From an uncultured Piscinibacter sp. (GTDB lineage Bacteria > Pseudomonadota > Gammaproteobacteria > Burkholderiales > Burkholderiaceae_C): a stretch of 64,000 bases of DNA. The DNA is taken from positions 152,093 to 216,092 of the forward strand of contig NZ_CALFYO010000011.1 in the NCBI RefSeq assembly GCF_937952055.1, read 5' to 3'. Made by a program: the position numbers and the translations under genes. Under the pieces are notes generated by a model. The model was not told where the DNA came from, ran no database searches, and saw only the letters and a list, made by a program, of their open reading frames with translations. This document shows, piece after piece, positions 52,406-60,476 of the stretch (position 1 is the first letter of the stretch; each line of letters begins with the position of its first letter).

Positions 52406-53716
52406 TCAGCTCGCCTTGAAGTTCGCCTTCTTCAGCAGCGACTCGTACTGCTGGCTCATCACGTAGCTCTGCACCTGCGCCCAGAAGTCCATCGTCACGA
52501 CGACGATGATCAGCAGGCTGGTGCCGCCGAAGTAGAACGGCACGTTGTACTTCAGCACAAGGAACTCGGGCAGCAGGCACACCGCGGTGATGTAGACCGC
52601 GCCGACCAGCGTCAGCCGCGACAGGATCTTGTCGATGTGCCTGGCCGTCTGATCGCCCGGGCGGATGCCCGGAATGAAGGCGCCGCTCTTCTTCAGGTTG
52701 TCGGCTGTCTCGCGGCTGTTGAAGACGAGCGCGGTGTAGAAGAAGCAGAAGAAGATGATCGCCGCGGCGTAGAGCATCACATAGATCGGCTGGCCCGGCG
52801 ACAGCAGCGCGGCCAGATCCTTCAGCCAGCGCAACCCGTCGCCGGTGGCGAACCAGCCCACCACCGTGGCCGGCAGCAGGATGATCGACGAAGCGAAGAT
52901 CGGCGGGATCACGCCCGACATGTTCAGTTTCAGCGGCAAGTGGGACGACTGGCCGCCGTAGACCTTGTTGCCGACCTGGCGCTTGGCGTAGTTCACCAGG
53001 ATCTTGCGCTGGCCACGCTCGACGAACACCACCACGTAGGTGACGGCGACGACCAGGGCAAGGATGAACAGCGAGACGATGATGCTCATCGCACCGGTGC
53101 GCACCAACTCGAACAGACCGCCGATCGCGCTGGGCAGGCCCGCAGCGATGCCGGCGAAGATCAGGATCGAGATGCCGTTGCCCAGGCCGCGCTCGGTGAT
53201 CTGCTCGCCCAGCCACATCAGGAACATCGTGCCGGCCACGAGACTCACCACCGCCGTCATGCGGAAGCCGAAGCCCGGATCGATGACGAGGCCCGGCGAA
53301 CCCTCTAACGCCAGCGCGATGCCCAGCGACTGGAACAGCGCCAGTCCCAGCGTGCCGTAGCGCGTGTACTGGGTGATCTTGCGTCGCCCGGCCTCGCCTT
53401 CCTTCTTCAGCGCCTCGAGGGTGGGCACCACGTAGGTCATCAACTGCATGATGATCGACGCGGAGATGTAGGGCATGATTCCCAGCGCGAAGACGGTGAA
53501 GCGCGACAGCGCGCCGCCGGAGAACATGTTGAACAGGCTCAGGATCCCGCCGGCCTGTCCCTTGAACAGTTCCTGCAGCTGGTTCGGGTCGATGCCAGGC
53601 ACAGGGATATGCGCCCCGATGCGGTAGACCACGAGCGCGAGCACCAGGAAGACAAGGCGGCGACGCAGGTCGCCGAACTTGCCGCTCTTGGCCAGTTGAG
53701 TCGCGTTGGTTGCCAC
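52406..53716 (-). CDS. secY: Protein translocase subunit SecY
   Basis: 436 residues from GTG 53716 (VATNATQLAKSGKFGDLRRR), close to the usual 435-445. Ten hydrophobic segments can be counted, with HIPVPGIDPNQL in the first loop and GIMPYISASIIMQLM in the plug/TM2 region. It forms the membrane channel for Sec export. It starts 22 bases after rplO. Confidence 0.97.
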   Translation of the reverse strand: MATNATQLAKSGKFGDLRRRLVFLVLALVVYRIGAHIPVPGIDPNQLQELFKGQAGGILSLFNMFSGGALSRFTVFALGIMPYISASIIMQLMTYVVPTLEALKKEGEAGRRKITQYTRYGTLGLALFQSLGIALALEGSPGLVIDPGFGFRMTAVVSLVAGTMFLMWLGEQITERGLGNGISILIFAGIAAGLPSAIGGLFELVRTGAMSIIVSLFILALVVAVTYVVVFVERGQRKILVNYAKRQVGNKVYGGQSSHLPLKLNMSGVIPPIFASSIILLPATVVGWFATGDGLRWLKDLAALLSPGQPIYVMLYAAAIIFFCFFYTALVFNSRETADNLKKSGAFIPGIRPGDQTARHIDKILSRLTLVGAVYITAVCLLPEFLVLKYNVPFYFGGTSLLIIVVVTMDFWAQVQSYVMSQQYESLLKKANFKAS

Positions 53717-53738
53717 TGAGTTCCGTTCTTCCGGCCGA

Positions 53739-54170
53739 TCAGGCCAACGAGCCGCCGGCCGCCTCGATGGCGGCCTTGGCTCCTGCGGTCGCTCCAATGC
53801 CCTTGAGCACGACCTTCCGGGTCAGCTCGCCGGTCTTGATGACCTTGACCGTCTGCGCGAGCTGGCCCACCAGCTTCGCGGCCTTCAGCGCCAGCAGGTC
53901 GACCTCGTCCGCCCCCAGCTTCTCCAGGTCGGCCAGGGTGATCTCGGCGTTGTACTTGAGCTGCGCCGACTTGAATCCGCGCTTGGGCAGTCGCCGCTGC
54001 AGCGGCATCTGGCCGCCTTCGAAACCGACCTTGTGGTAGCCGCCCGCACGGGACTTCTGGCCCTTGTGGCCGCGCCCGGCCGTCTTGCCCAGGCCCGAAC
54101 CGATGCCGCGACCGACGCGGCGGCGCGCTTTCTTGCTGCCTTCGGCAGGCTTGAGGGTGTTCAGTTCCAT
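53739..54170 (-). CDS. rplO: 50S ribosomal protein L15
   Basis: 143 residues from ATG 54170 (MELNTLKPAEGSKKARRRVG). The Gly/Arg-rich RGIGSGLGKTAGRGHKGQKS is characteristic. It overlaps the rpmD stop by one base (TGATG), so the two are coupled. Confidence 0.97.
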   Translation of the reverse strand: MELNTLKPAEGSKKARRRVGRGIGSGLGKTAGRGHKGQKSRAGGYHKVGFEGGQMPLQRRLPKRGFKSAQLKYNAEITLADLEKLGADEVDLLALKAAKLVGQLAQTVKVIKTGELTRKVVLKGIGATAGAKAAIEAAGGSLA

Positions 54171-54352
54171 CACAGCACCTTCACCAGGTACGAGACCTTG
54201 TTGATCATGCCGCGAACTGCCGGCGTATCTTCCAGGGTGGACTCGCTGTTGAGCTTGCGCAGGCCGAGGCCGCGCACCGTGGCGCGATGCGACTCGCGCG
54301 TGCCGGCGACGCTGCGGACCAGCTTCACCGTCAGGGTTTTCTTGTCTGCCAT
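54170..54352 (-). CDS. rpmD: 50S ribosomal protein L30
   Basis: 60 residues: KTLTVKLVRSVAGTRESHRA and GLGLRKLNSESTLEDTPAVR are the family signature. It lies between rpsE (20 bases) and rplO (one-base overlap). Confidence 0.96.
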   Translation of the reverse strand: MADKKTLTVKLVRSVAGTRESHRATVRGLGLRKLNSESTLEDTPAVRGMINKVSYLVKVL

Positions 54353-54372
54353 GACTCTTCTCCGCGTGTCGA

Positions 54373-54891
54373 TCAGCCGAACAGCTGCTCGACGGTGAGG
54401 CCACGCTTGGCGGCCACTTCGGCTGGCGTGGTCGAGCTCTTGAGCGCGTCCAGCGTGGCGCGGACCATGTTGTAGGGGTTGGTCGAGCCGTGGCTCTTGG
54501 CCACGATGTCGGTCACGCCCATCACCTCGAATACAGCGCGCATCGGGCCGCCGGCGATGATGCCGTCACCCTGCTTGGCCGGCGCCATCAGCACCTTGGC
54601 CGAGCCATGCTCGCCGATCACCTTGTGGTGGATCGTGCCGTCCTTGAGCTGGACCTTGAACATGTTGCGGCGCGCAGCTTCCATCGCCTTCTGCACCGCC
54701 ACCGGAACTTCCTTCGCCTTGCCCTTGCCCATGCCGATGCGGCCGTCGCCGTCACCGACCACGGTCAGCGCCGCGAAGCTCAGCGTGCGGCCACCCTTCA
54801 CGACCTTGGTGACGCGGTTCACCGCGATCATCTTTTCCTTCAGGCCGTCGTCGTTGCCTTCGGGCTGCTGGCGGGGTTGAAACTTTGCCAT
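54373..54891 (-). CDS. rpsE: 30S ribosomal protein S5
   Basis: 172 residues. The N-terminal double-stranded RNA-binding part has EKMIAVNRVTKVVKGGRTLS and FAALTVVGDGDGRIGMGKGK; the C-terminal part has GPMRAVFEVMGVTDIVAKSH. Involved in decoding accuracy. It lies 36 bases after rplR. Confidence 0.97.
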   Translation of the reverse strand: MAKFQPRQQPEGNDDGLKEKMIAVNRVTKVVKGGRTLSFAALTVVGDGDGRIGMGKGKAKEVPVAVQKAMEAARRNMFKVQLKDGTIHHKVIGEHGSAKVLMAPAKQGDGIIAGGPMRAVFEVMGVTDIVAKSHGSTNPYNMVRATLDALKSSTTPAEVAAKRGLTVEQLFG

Positions 54892-54927
54892 TGTCGAATT
54901 CCTTGTCGTCGCCGATGCGCGGGGCGC

Positions 54928-55296
54928 TTAGAACTGCAGACCAGCTTCGCGGGCCGCCTCGGCCAGCGCCTTGACGCGGCCGTGGTACGCGAAGCCGGCG
55001 CGGTCGAACGCCACCTTGTCGATGCCGGCGGCCTTGGCTTTCTCGGCGATGCGCTTGCCGATCACCGTGGCCGCAGCCACGTTGCCGCCCTTGCCTGCTG
55101 CACCGAGTTCCTTTCGGACATCGGCTTCGGCGGTGGAGGCACTGGCGAGCACCTTGGTGCCGTCGTCGGAGATGACGCTGGCGTAGATGTGCAGGTTCGT
55201 GCGGTGCACTGTCAGGCGCGCGACGCGCTGCGTGGCGATGCGCACGCGGGTCTGACGGGAGCGGCGGATGCGCTGATCTCTCTTGTTCAGTGACAT
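54928..55296 (-). CDS. rplR: 50S ribosomal protein L18
   Basis: 122 residues, with RLTVHRTNLHIYASVISDDG and ending VKALAEAAREAGLQF, the family signatures. L18 binds 5S rRNA. It lies 12 bases after rplF. Confidence 0.97.
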   Translation of the reverse strand: MSLNKRDQRIRRSRQTRVRIATQRVARLTVHRTNLHIYASVISDDGTKVLASASTAEADVRKELGAAGKGGNVAAATVIGKRIAEKAKAAGIDKVAFDRAGFAYHGRVKALAEAAREAGLQF

Positions 55297-55308
55297 GGTC
55301 GTCGCTCC

Positions 55309-55842
55309 TTACTTCTTCTTGGTCTCTTTGATCGTGACCTTCTCGTCCGCATAGCGGATGCCCTTGCCCTTGTAGGGCTCAGGCGGGCGGATCGCACGCA
55401 GTTCGGCGGCGATCTGACCCACCACCTGGCGGTCGGAGCCCTTGATCACGATTTCGGTCTGCGTCGGGCAGGTGACCGTGACCCCGGCCGGCATGTCCTT
55501 GGCGACCGGGTGCGAGAAGCCGATCTGCAGGTTCAGCTTGCTGCCCTGCGCGGCGGCACGGAAGCCCACGCCCACCAGCGTCAGCTTCTTTTCGAAGCCC
55601 TTGCTGACGCCGTTGACCATGTTGGCCACCAGCGCGCGCATGGTTCCGCTCATGGCATCGGCTTCGGCGGAATCGTTGGCCGGCGCGAGCTTCAGCGTGC
55701 CGCCTTCGTTCTTGATCGTGACCAGTTCGTTGACCGGGCGCACCAGCGTGCCCAGCGAGCCCTTGACGCTGATCTTGTCAGCCGTCACCGACACGTCCAC
55801 GCCTTGCGGCAGGGCGATCGGCATCTTTCCCACGCGTGACAT
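55309..55842 (-). CDS. rplF: 50S ribosomal protein L6
   Basis: 177 residues. It starts MSRVGKMPIALPQGVDVSV and contains VGVGFRAAAQGSKLNLQIGF and RPPEPYKGKGIRYADEKV, which closes the family signature. It lies 13 bases after rpsH. Confidence 0.97.
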   Translation of the reverse strand: MSRVGKMPIALPQGVDVSVTADKISVKGSLGTLVRPVNELVTIKNEGGTLKLAPANDSAEADAMSGTMRALVANMVNGVSKGFEKKLTLVGVGFRAAAQGSKLNLQIGFSHPVAKDMPAGVTVTCPTQTEIVIKGSDRQVVGQIAAELRAIRPPEPYKGKGIRYADEKVTIKETKKK

Positions 55843-55855
55843 ATCGATCTCTCCC

Positions 55856-56251
55856 TTAGGCGACGTAGCAGAGCACTTCGCCGCCGATACCGGCTTGGCG
55901 CGCTTTGCGGTCGGTCATCACACCCTTCGGCGTGGTGACGATGGCCACGCCCAGACCGTTCATCACGTTCGGGATGTCGTGGCGGCCCTTGTAGATGCGC
56001 AGGCCAGGACGGCTGACGCGCTCGATGTGCTCGATCACCGGGCGGCCGGCGTAGTACTTCAGTGCGATCTCGAGCTCTGCCTTGGCCGGCTCGCCACGCA
56101 CCGCGAAGTCCTCGATGTAGCCCTCGTCCTTCAGGACCTTGGCGATCGCGACCTTCAGCTTCGACGACGGCATCGCGACGCTCGATTTCTCGACCATCTG
56201 GGCGTTGCGGATGCGCGTCAGCATATCGGCGATGGGATCACTCATGCTCAT
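55856..56251 (-). CDS. rpsH: 30S ribosomal protein S8
   Basis: 131 residues, starting MSMSDPIADMLTRIRNAQMV. The C-terminal signature is STPKGVMTD-like, here VTTPKGVMTDRKARQAGIGG. S8 binds the central domain of 16S rRNA and, in E. coli, represses the spc operon. It lies 24 bases after rpsN. Confidence 0.97.
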   Translation of the reverse strand: MSMSDPIADMLTRIRNAQMVEKSSVAMPSSKLKVAIAKVLKDEGYIEDFAVRGEPAKAELEIALKYYAGRPVIEHIERVSRPGLRIYKGRHDIPNVMNGLGVAIVTTPKGVMTDRKARQAGIGGEVLCYVA

Positions 56252-56275
56252 GTGAATTGCTCCTTTGCGCGCCGA

Positions 56276-56581
56276 TTACCAGCTGGCCTTGACGACACCG
56301 GGGATGTCGCCCTTGAAGGCCAGTTCACGGATCTTGTTGCGGCCCAGGCCGAACTTGCGGAACGTGCCGCGCGGACGACCGGTGATCTCGCAGCGGTTGC
56401 GCTGGCGCGTCGGGTAGGCGTTGCGCGGCAGTTTCTGCAGTTCCAGGCGCGCGGCGTAGCGCTCCTCGTCGGACTTCTTCGCGTCGTTGGCGGTCGCCTT
56501 GAGTTCGTCGTACTTCTTCTTGTACTTGGCGACCAGTTGCTCGCGCTTCAGTTCGCGCTGGATCAGGGACATCTTAGCCAC
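56276..56581 (-). CDS. rpsN: 30S ribosomal protein S14
   Basis: 101 residues from a GTG start (VAKMSLIQRELKREQLVAKY). RNRCEITGRPRGTFRKFGLG is the signature. It has one Cys and no CxxC pairs, so it is the zinc-independent long form. It lies eight bases after rplE, whose stop is in the ribosome-site region. Confidence 0.96.
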   Translation of the reverse strand: MAKMSLIQRELKREQLVAKYKKKYDELKATANDAKKSDEERYAARLELQKLPRNAYPTRQRNRCEITGRPRGTFRKFGLGRNKIRELAFKGDIPGVVKASW

Positions 56582-56589
56582 GGGCCACC

Positions 56590-57144
56590 TCAGTTCTTGA
56601 ACGGGAACTTGAATGCGGCGAGCAGCGCCTTGCATTCGTCGTCGGTCTTCGCGGTCGTCGTGATGCTGATGTTCAGCCCACGCAGCGCATCGATCTTGTC
56701 GTAGTCGATCTCCGGGAAGATGATCTGTTCCTTGACGCCGATGTTGTAGTTGCCGCGGCCATCGAAGGCACGGCCGGAGATGCCACGGAAGTCACGCACA
56801 CGCGGCAGGGCGATGGTCACGAAGCGGTCGAGGAACTCGTACATGTGCACGCCGCGCAGCGTGACCATGCAGCCGATGGGCACGTTGTCGCGGATCTTGA
56901 AATTGGCGATCGCCTTGCGCGACTTGGTCACCACAGGCTTCTGGCCGGCGATCTTGGTGAGGTCACCGACGGCGTTGTCCATCACCTTCTTGTCCGCCAC
57001 CGCCTCGCTCACACCCATGTTGAGCGTGATCTTGGTGATGCGCGGCACCTCCATGGTGGACTTGTAGCCGAACTTCTTGACGAGTTCGGGGACGATCTTC
57101 TCGCGGTAGATCGCCTGCAGGCGAGCGGATTGCTGTTGAGCCAT
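56590..57144 (-). CDS. rplE: 50S ribosomal protein L5
   Basis: 184 residues, slightly longer than E. coli L5 (179). EVPRITKITLNMGVSEAVAD and IGCMVTLRGVHMYEFLDRF are family blocks. L5 contacts 5S rRNA and the P-site tRNA. It lies 11 bases after rplX. Confidence 0.97.
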   Translation of the reverse strand: MAQQQSARLQAIYREKIVPELVKKFGYKSTMEVPRITKITLNMGVSEAVADKKVMDNAVGDLTKIAGQKPVVTKSRKAIANFKIRDNVPIGCMVTLRGVHMYEFLDRFVTIALPRVRDFRGISGRAFDGRGNYNIGVKEQIIFPEIDYDKIDALRGLNISITTTAKTDDECKALLAAFKFPFKN

Positions 57145-57155
57145 GTTCTTGATCC

Positions 57156-57473
57156 TCAGGCCTTGATCTCGTCGCCGCTGGACTTGTAGACGCGCACCTT
57201 CTTGCCGTCGGCCAGCAGCTTCACCCCCACACGGTCGGCCTTCGCCGTCGCGGGGTTGTAGATCGCCACGTTGCTCTGGTGGATCGACAGCGTCTTCTCG
57301 ACGACGCCGCCGGTGGTGCCCTTCATCGGGTTCGGCTTGACGTGCTTCTTCACCACGTTCACGCCTTCGACGACGATGCGCTCGTCATCGACGCGCTGCG
57401 TCACGGTGCCGCGCTTGCCCTTGTCGCGGCCGGTCAACACGATGACCTGGTCGCCCTTGCGAATCTTGTTCAT
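57156..57473 (-). CDS. rplX: 50S ribosomal protein L24
   Basis: 105 residues. The KOW motif is RKGDQVIVLTGRDKGKRGTV, followed by VEGVNVVKKHVKPNP. L24 starts assembly of the 50S subunit. It lies 22 bases after rplN. Confidence 0.97.
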   Translation of the reverse strand: MNKIRKGDQVIVLTGRDKGKRGTVTQRVDDERIVVEGVNVVKKHVKPNPMKGTTGGVVEKTLSIHQSNVAIYNPATAKADRVGVKLLADGKKVRVYKSSGDEIKA

Positions 57474-57495
57474 GGCCTGTCCTTCTTGCAGCCGC

Positions 57496-57864
57496 TCAGA
57501 GCACTTCCGGCGCCAGCGAAACGATCTTCATGAAGCGCTCGGTGCGCAGCTCGCGGGTCACCGGGCCGAAGATGCGGGTGCCGATCGGCTCGAGCTTGGC
57601 GTTCAGCAGCACGGCAGCATTGCCGTCGAAGCGAACCAGCGAGCCGTCCTGCCGGCGCACGCCCTTGGCGGTGCGCACGACCACAGCGCTGTAGACCTCG
57701 CCCTTCTTGACGCGGCCGCGCGGCGCAGCTTCCTTGATGGAAACCTTGATGACGTCGCCGATGCCGGCGTAGCGACGCTTGGAGCCGCCCAGCACCTTGA
57801 TGCACATGACGGACTTGGCGCCAGTGTTGTCCGCGACGTCGAGTCGCGATTGCATTTGAATCAT
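57496..57864 (-). CDS. rplN: 50S ribosomal protein L14
   Basis: 122 residues: MIQMQSRLDVADNTGAKSVM is the L14 start, with VKKGEVYSAVVVRTAKGVRR in the middle. It is the first gene of the spc operon. A strong promoter candidate lies 122-151 bases upstream. Confidence 0.98.
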   Translation of the reverse strand: MIQMQSRLDVADNTGAKSVMCIKVLGGSKRRYAGIGDVIKVSIKEAAPRGRVKKGEVYSAVVVRTAKGVRRQDGSLVRFDGNAAVLLNAKLEPIGTRIFGPVTRELRTERFMKIVSLAPEVL

Positions 57865-57942
57865 TGTCTGTCCCCAACTTGAACCCGCAGTCGCCTGCGC
57901 GGTCAGTCTTGGGCCCGTTTTGTGGGCGGATCCGAAGCCGCA

Positions 57943-57962
57943 CTGTTCCCGAACGGGAACAG
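57943..57962. repeat. Perfect inverted repeat in the rplN leader
   Basis: CTGTTCCCG and CGGGAACAG, 9-bp arms around AA, lie in the 5' leader that would be transcribed from the promoter at 57986-58015. There is no T-run. It could be a regulatory hairpin for the spc operon or a protein-binding dyad. Confidence 0.5.
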
Positions 57963-57985
57963 CCGCACTTTCGGCGAAGCTGCGG

Positions 57986-58015
57986 ATTATGAAGGCAAAC
58001 CCGAACCCCTGTCAA
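57986..58015 (-). promoter_or_regulatory. Strong sigma-70 promoter candidate for the spc operon
   Basis: On the minus strand TTGACA (58015-58010) and CATAAT (57991-57986) are 18 bases apart. The -35 is perfect and the -10 differs at one position. It lies between the peroxiredoxin and rplN, at the place where the spc operon promoter is known in E. coli. The -35 overlaps the loop of the hairpin that follows the peroxiredoxin. Confidence 0.7.
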
Positions 58016-58027
58016 CCAGGGGTTCGG
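58001..58027 (-). terminator. Hairpin after the peroxiredoxin gene
   Basis: CCGAACCCCTG and CAGGGGTTCGG are perfect 11-bp arms around five bases, 15 bases past the peroxiredoxin stop. The minus-strand flank is GTTTGCC, a weak T-run, so termination may be partial. Confidence 0.6.
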
Positions 58028-58042
58028 TCAGCAGGAGAACTG

Positions 58043-58558
58043 TCAGGCGAGGATCTGCTTGGCCTGGGTCAGCATCGTGCCGGCGTCGCTGACCTCGAAC
58101 TTCCCAGGGCCCTCGATGTTCAGCGTCTTGACCACGCCGTCGACGACCAGCATCGAGTAGCGGTTCGAGCGCAGACCCATACCCCGCGCGGAGAGGTCCA
58201 GCGTCAGGCCCGTCGCCTTGGTGAAATCGGCGCTGCCGTCGGCCATCATGCGCACCTTGCCGGCGGTGTGCTGGTCGCGGCCCCAAGCGCCCATCACGAA
58301 GGCGTCGTTGACCGAGACGCACCAGATCTCGTCGACGCCGGCCTGCTTCAGTTCGTCGTACTTCTCGACGTAGCCCGGCACATGCTTGGCCGAGCAGGTC
58401 GGCGTATAGGCACCGGGCAGACCGAAGATCGCGATCGTCCTGCCAGCGGTCAATGCCTCGACATCGAAGGTGTTCGGACCGAGCGAGCATCCATTGCCCT
58501 CGACCTCGATGAACTCCTGCAGCTTGCCGGCAGGCAGCTTGTCTCCGACCTTGATCAT
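58043..58558 (-). CDS. Peroxiredoxin (Prx5/glutaredoxin-type, AhpC-TSA superfamily)
   Basis: 171 residues from ATG 58558 with AAGGAG seven bases upstream. The peroxidatic Cys is in LPGAYTPTCSAKHVPGYVEK (Cys55), the PxxxTxxC signature of the Prx5 group. VSVNDAFVMGAWGRDQ is also typical. It reduces hydroperoxides, probably with glutaredoxin or thioredoxin. It is a non-ribosomal gene placed exactly between rpsQ (end of S10) and rplN (start of spc), behind a terminator and before a new promoter, so its expression is likely separate from both. The sequence is as GC-rich as its neighbours. Confidence 0.93.
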   Translation of the reverse strand: MIKVGDKLPAGKLQEFIEVEGNGCSLGPNTFDVEALTAGRTIAIFGLPGAYTPTCSAKHVPGYVEKYDELKQAGVDEIWCVSVNDAFVMGAWGRDQHTAGKVRMMADGSADFTKATGLTLDLSARGMGLRSNRYSMLVVDGVVKTLNIEGPGKFEVSDAGTMLTQAKQILA

Positions 58559-58585
58559 CGCAGCGCTCCTTCTGTGTGAACCATG

Positions 58586-58623
58586 AAAAACGGCCGGACG
58601 CCAGTATTCCAGCGTTCCGGCCG
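58586..58623 (-). terminator. Intrinsic terminator after rpsQ (end of S10 operon)
   Basis: On the minus strand CGGCCGGAACGC and GCGTCCGGCCG form a long GC stem around TGGAATACTG, followed at once by TTTTTC. It lies 42 bases after the rpsQ stop and 28 before the peroxiredoxin start. Confidence 0.85.
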
Positions 58624-58664
58624 CGTCGCCCGAGAGCCCGCAAAGGCCTCGTGCGTTAGCAGGC

Positions 58665-58946
58665 TTACACCGCAGCGGCCTTCTGGACGAGGCGGGTGAC
58701 GACCCAGGACTTGGTCTTGGAGATCGGGCGGCTCTCCGCGATCTCGACCACGTCGCCCAGCTTGTAGTCGCCGTTCTCGTCGTGCGCGTGGTACTTGCTC
58801 GACTTGCCGACGATCTTGCCGTAGAGCTCGTGCTTGGTGCGGCGCTCGACCAGCACGGTGATGGTCTTGGCGCGCTTGTCGCTGACCACCTTGCCGATCA
58901 GGGTACGGGTGTTCTTGGCCTTCGCCTCGGTTTGCGCTTGAGTCAC
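58665..58946 (-). CDS. rpsQ: 30S ribosomal protein S17
   Basis: 93 residues. NTRTLIGKVVSDKRAKTITV and EIAESRPISKTKSWVVTRLV are signature blocks. It overlaps the rpmC stop by four bases. It is the last gene of the S10 operon. Confidence 0.97.
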   Translation of the reverse strand: MTQAQTEAKAKNTRTLIGKVVSDKRAKTITVLVERRTKHELYGKIVGKSSKYHAHDENGDYKLGDVVEIAESRPISKTKSWVVTRLVQKAAAV

Positions 58947-59143
58947 TTGGCAGCTCCCTTCTTCTTCTCGGCCAGGATCGTCTTGGCACGAGCGATGTCG
59001 CGGCGAGTCTTGCCCAGCTGCGAGTGGTTGTTGAGCTGTTGCGTGGCCTTCTGCATACGCAGGCCGAAGTGCGCCTTCAGCAGCTCGGTGACCTCTTTCT
59101 CGAGGCCCGCCACGTCCTTGGCGCGAAGTTCAGATGCTTTCAT
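58943..59143 (-). CDS. rpmC: 50S ribosomal protein L29
   Basis: 66 residues from ATG 59143 (MKASELRAKDVAGLEKEVTE). FGLRMQKATQQLNNHSQLGK is the family block. It starts ten bases after rplP and overlaps rpsQ by four. Confidence 0.96.
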   Translation of the reverse strand: MKASELRAKDVAGLEKEVTELLKAHFGLRMQKATQQLNNHSQLGKTRRDIARAKTILAEKKKGAAK

Positions 59144-59153
59144 CGTGGATTCC

Positions 59154-59570
59154 TCAGGCACCGATCGCGCGAGCGACGAAAGTGGTTTTCAGCGGCAGCT
59201 TGGCCGAAGCCAGCTGGAACGCCTCGCGTGCCAGCGCCTCTGGCACGCCGTTGATCTCGTACAGCACCTTGCCCGGCTGGATCTCGGCCACGTAGTACTC
59301 GGGGTTGCCCTTGCCGTTGCCCATGCGAACTTCGGCCGGCTTCTGCGAAATCGGCTTGTCCGGGAAGATGCGGATCCAGATGCGGCCCCCGCGCTTCACG
59401 TGGCGGGAAATAGCGCGTCGCGCGGCCTCGATCTGGCGCGCCGTCAGGCGGCCGCGCTCGGTCGCCTTCAGGCCGAAGTCGCCGAACGACACCGCAGCGC
59501 CACGCGTGGCGATGCCGGTGTTGCGGCCCTTCTGTTCCTTGCGGAACTTTCTGCGTGCAGGTTGCAGCAT
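59154..59570 (-). CDS. rplP: 50S ribosomal protein L16
   Basis: 138 residues starting MLQPARRKFRKEQKGRNTGI. KRGGRIWIRIFPDKPISQKP and RMGNGKGNPEYYVAEIQPGK are signatures. It contacts the A-site tRNA. It starts three bases after rpsC. Confidence 0.97.
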   Translation of the reverse strand: MLQPARRKFRKEQKGRNTGIATRGAAVSFGDFGLKATERGRLTARQIEAARRAISRHVKRGGRIWIRIFPDKPISQKPAEVRMGNGKGNPEYYVAEIQPGKVLYEINGVPEALAREAFQLASAKLPLKTTFVARAIGA

Positions 59571-59573
59571 TGT

Positions 59574-60461
59574 TTATTCTCCTTTGCCCTCGCCGCCCGG
59601 CGCGGCGACCTTGCGCACACGCTTGACGGCAGGAGTCTTCGGTGCGTCGGCGGCGACGGCCGGCTTGTCGCTGCCATCGGCAGGCGCACCCGACTGGCGC
59701 GGCGCGCGGTCGGCTCCTGGACCGCGGCCTCGGCCTCCCGGCGCACCGGGCCCCCCCGGTCCACGCGGACCGCTGCGGCGCGGACGGCGATCGTCCTCGG
59801 CCTGCTCGGTCTTGGCCGCCGGCGCTTCGCCGTGGCCCAGGCGGTCACCGCGGTAGACCCAGCACTTCACGCCGATGACGCCGTAGGTCGTCTTGGCTTC
59901 CGAGAAGCCGTAGTCGATGTCGGCCTTCAACGTATGAAGCGGCACGCGTCCTTCGCGGTACCACTCGCAGCGCGCGATCTCGATGCCGTTCAGGCGACCC
60001 GACGACATGATCTTGATGCCCTGGGCTCCCAGTCGCATCGCGTTCTGCATCGCGCGCTTCATCGCGCGGCGGAACATGATGCGCTTCTCGAGCTGCTGGG
60101 TGATGCTGTCGGCGATCAGCTGCGCATCGATCTCGGGCTTTCGCACCTCTTCGATGTTCACTGCGACCGGTACACCGAGGCGGCGCGTCAGTTCGGCCTT
60201 CAGGTTCTCGATGTCCTCGCCCTTCTTGCCGATCACCACGCCCGGCCGCGCCGAGTAGATGGTAATGCGGGCGTTCTTCGCCGGACGCTCGATCAGGATG
60301 CGCGAGACGGCGGCGCTCTTCAGGCGCGTCTTCAGGAAATCGCGGACCTTCAGGTCTTCGGCCAGCATGCCGGCGAAGTTCTGGTTCGACGCGTACCAGC
60401 GCGAAGCCCAGTTGCGCGTGACCGGCAGACGAAAACCCACCGGATGAATCTTTTGTCCCAT
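59574..60461 (-). CDS. rpsC: 30S ribosomal protein S3 with long C-terminal extension
   Basis: 295 residues; E. coli S3 has 233. The conserved core (GQKIHPVGFRLPVTRNWASR, the KH domain GRPGVVIGKKGEDIE-type motif PGVVIGKKGEDIENLK) is intact. The last 80 residues are a tail rich in Gly, Pro, Arg and Ala (RRSGPRGPGGPGAPGG and others). Such extensions occur in Betaproteobacteria. It lies 15 bases after rplV. Confidence 0.97.
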   Translation of the reverse strand: MGQKIHPVGFRLPVTRNWASRWYASNQNFAGMLAEDLKVRDFLKTRLKSAAVSRILIERPAKNARITIYSARPGVVIGKKGEDIENLKAELTRRLGVPVAVNIEEVRKPEIDAQLIADSITQQLEKRIMFRRAMKRAMQNAMRLGAQGIKIMSSGRLNGIEIARCEWYREGRVPLHTLKADIDYGFSEAKTTYGVIGVKCWVYRGDRLGHGEAPAAKTEQAEDDRRPRRSGPRGPGGPGAPGGRGRGPGADRAPRQSGAPADGSDKPAVAADAPKTPAVKRVRKVAAPGGEGKGE

Positions 60462-60476
60462 GGTGTTCCTTAGGCC

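Noticed and set aside
52280..53308. 342-residue plus-strand open frame over infA and secY
   Set aside because: Antisense to secY with charged low-complexity composition and no membrane or enzyme motif.
55442..56704. 420-residue plus-strand open frame over rplF, rpsH, rpsN and the 3' end of rplE
   Set aside because: It is the antisense of four known genes and has no ribosome site or recognisable domain.
58782..60473. 563-residue plus-strand open frame across the ribosomal genes
   Set aside because: It is antisense to rpsQ, rpmC, rplP and rpsC and has no family-like motifs; long antisense frames are expected at this GC content.
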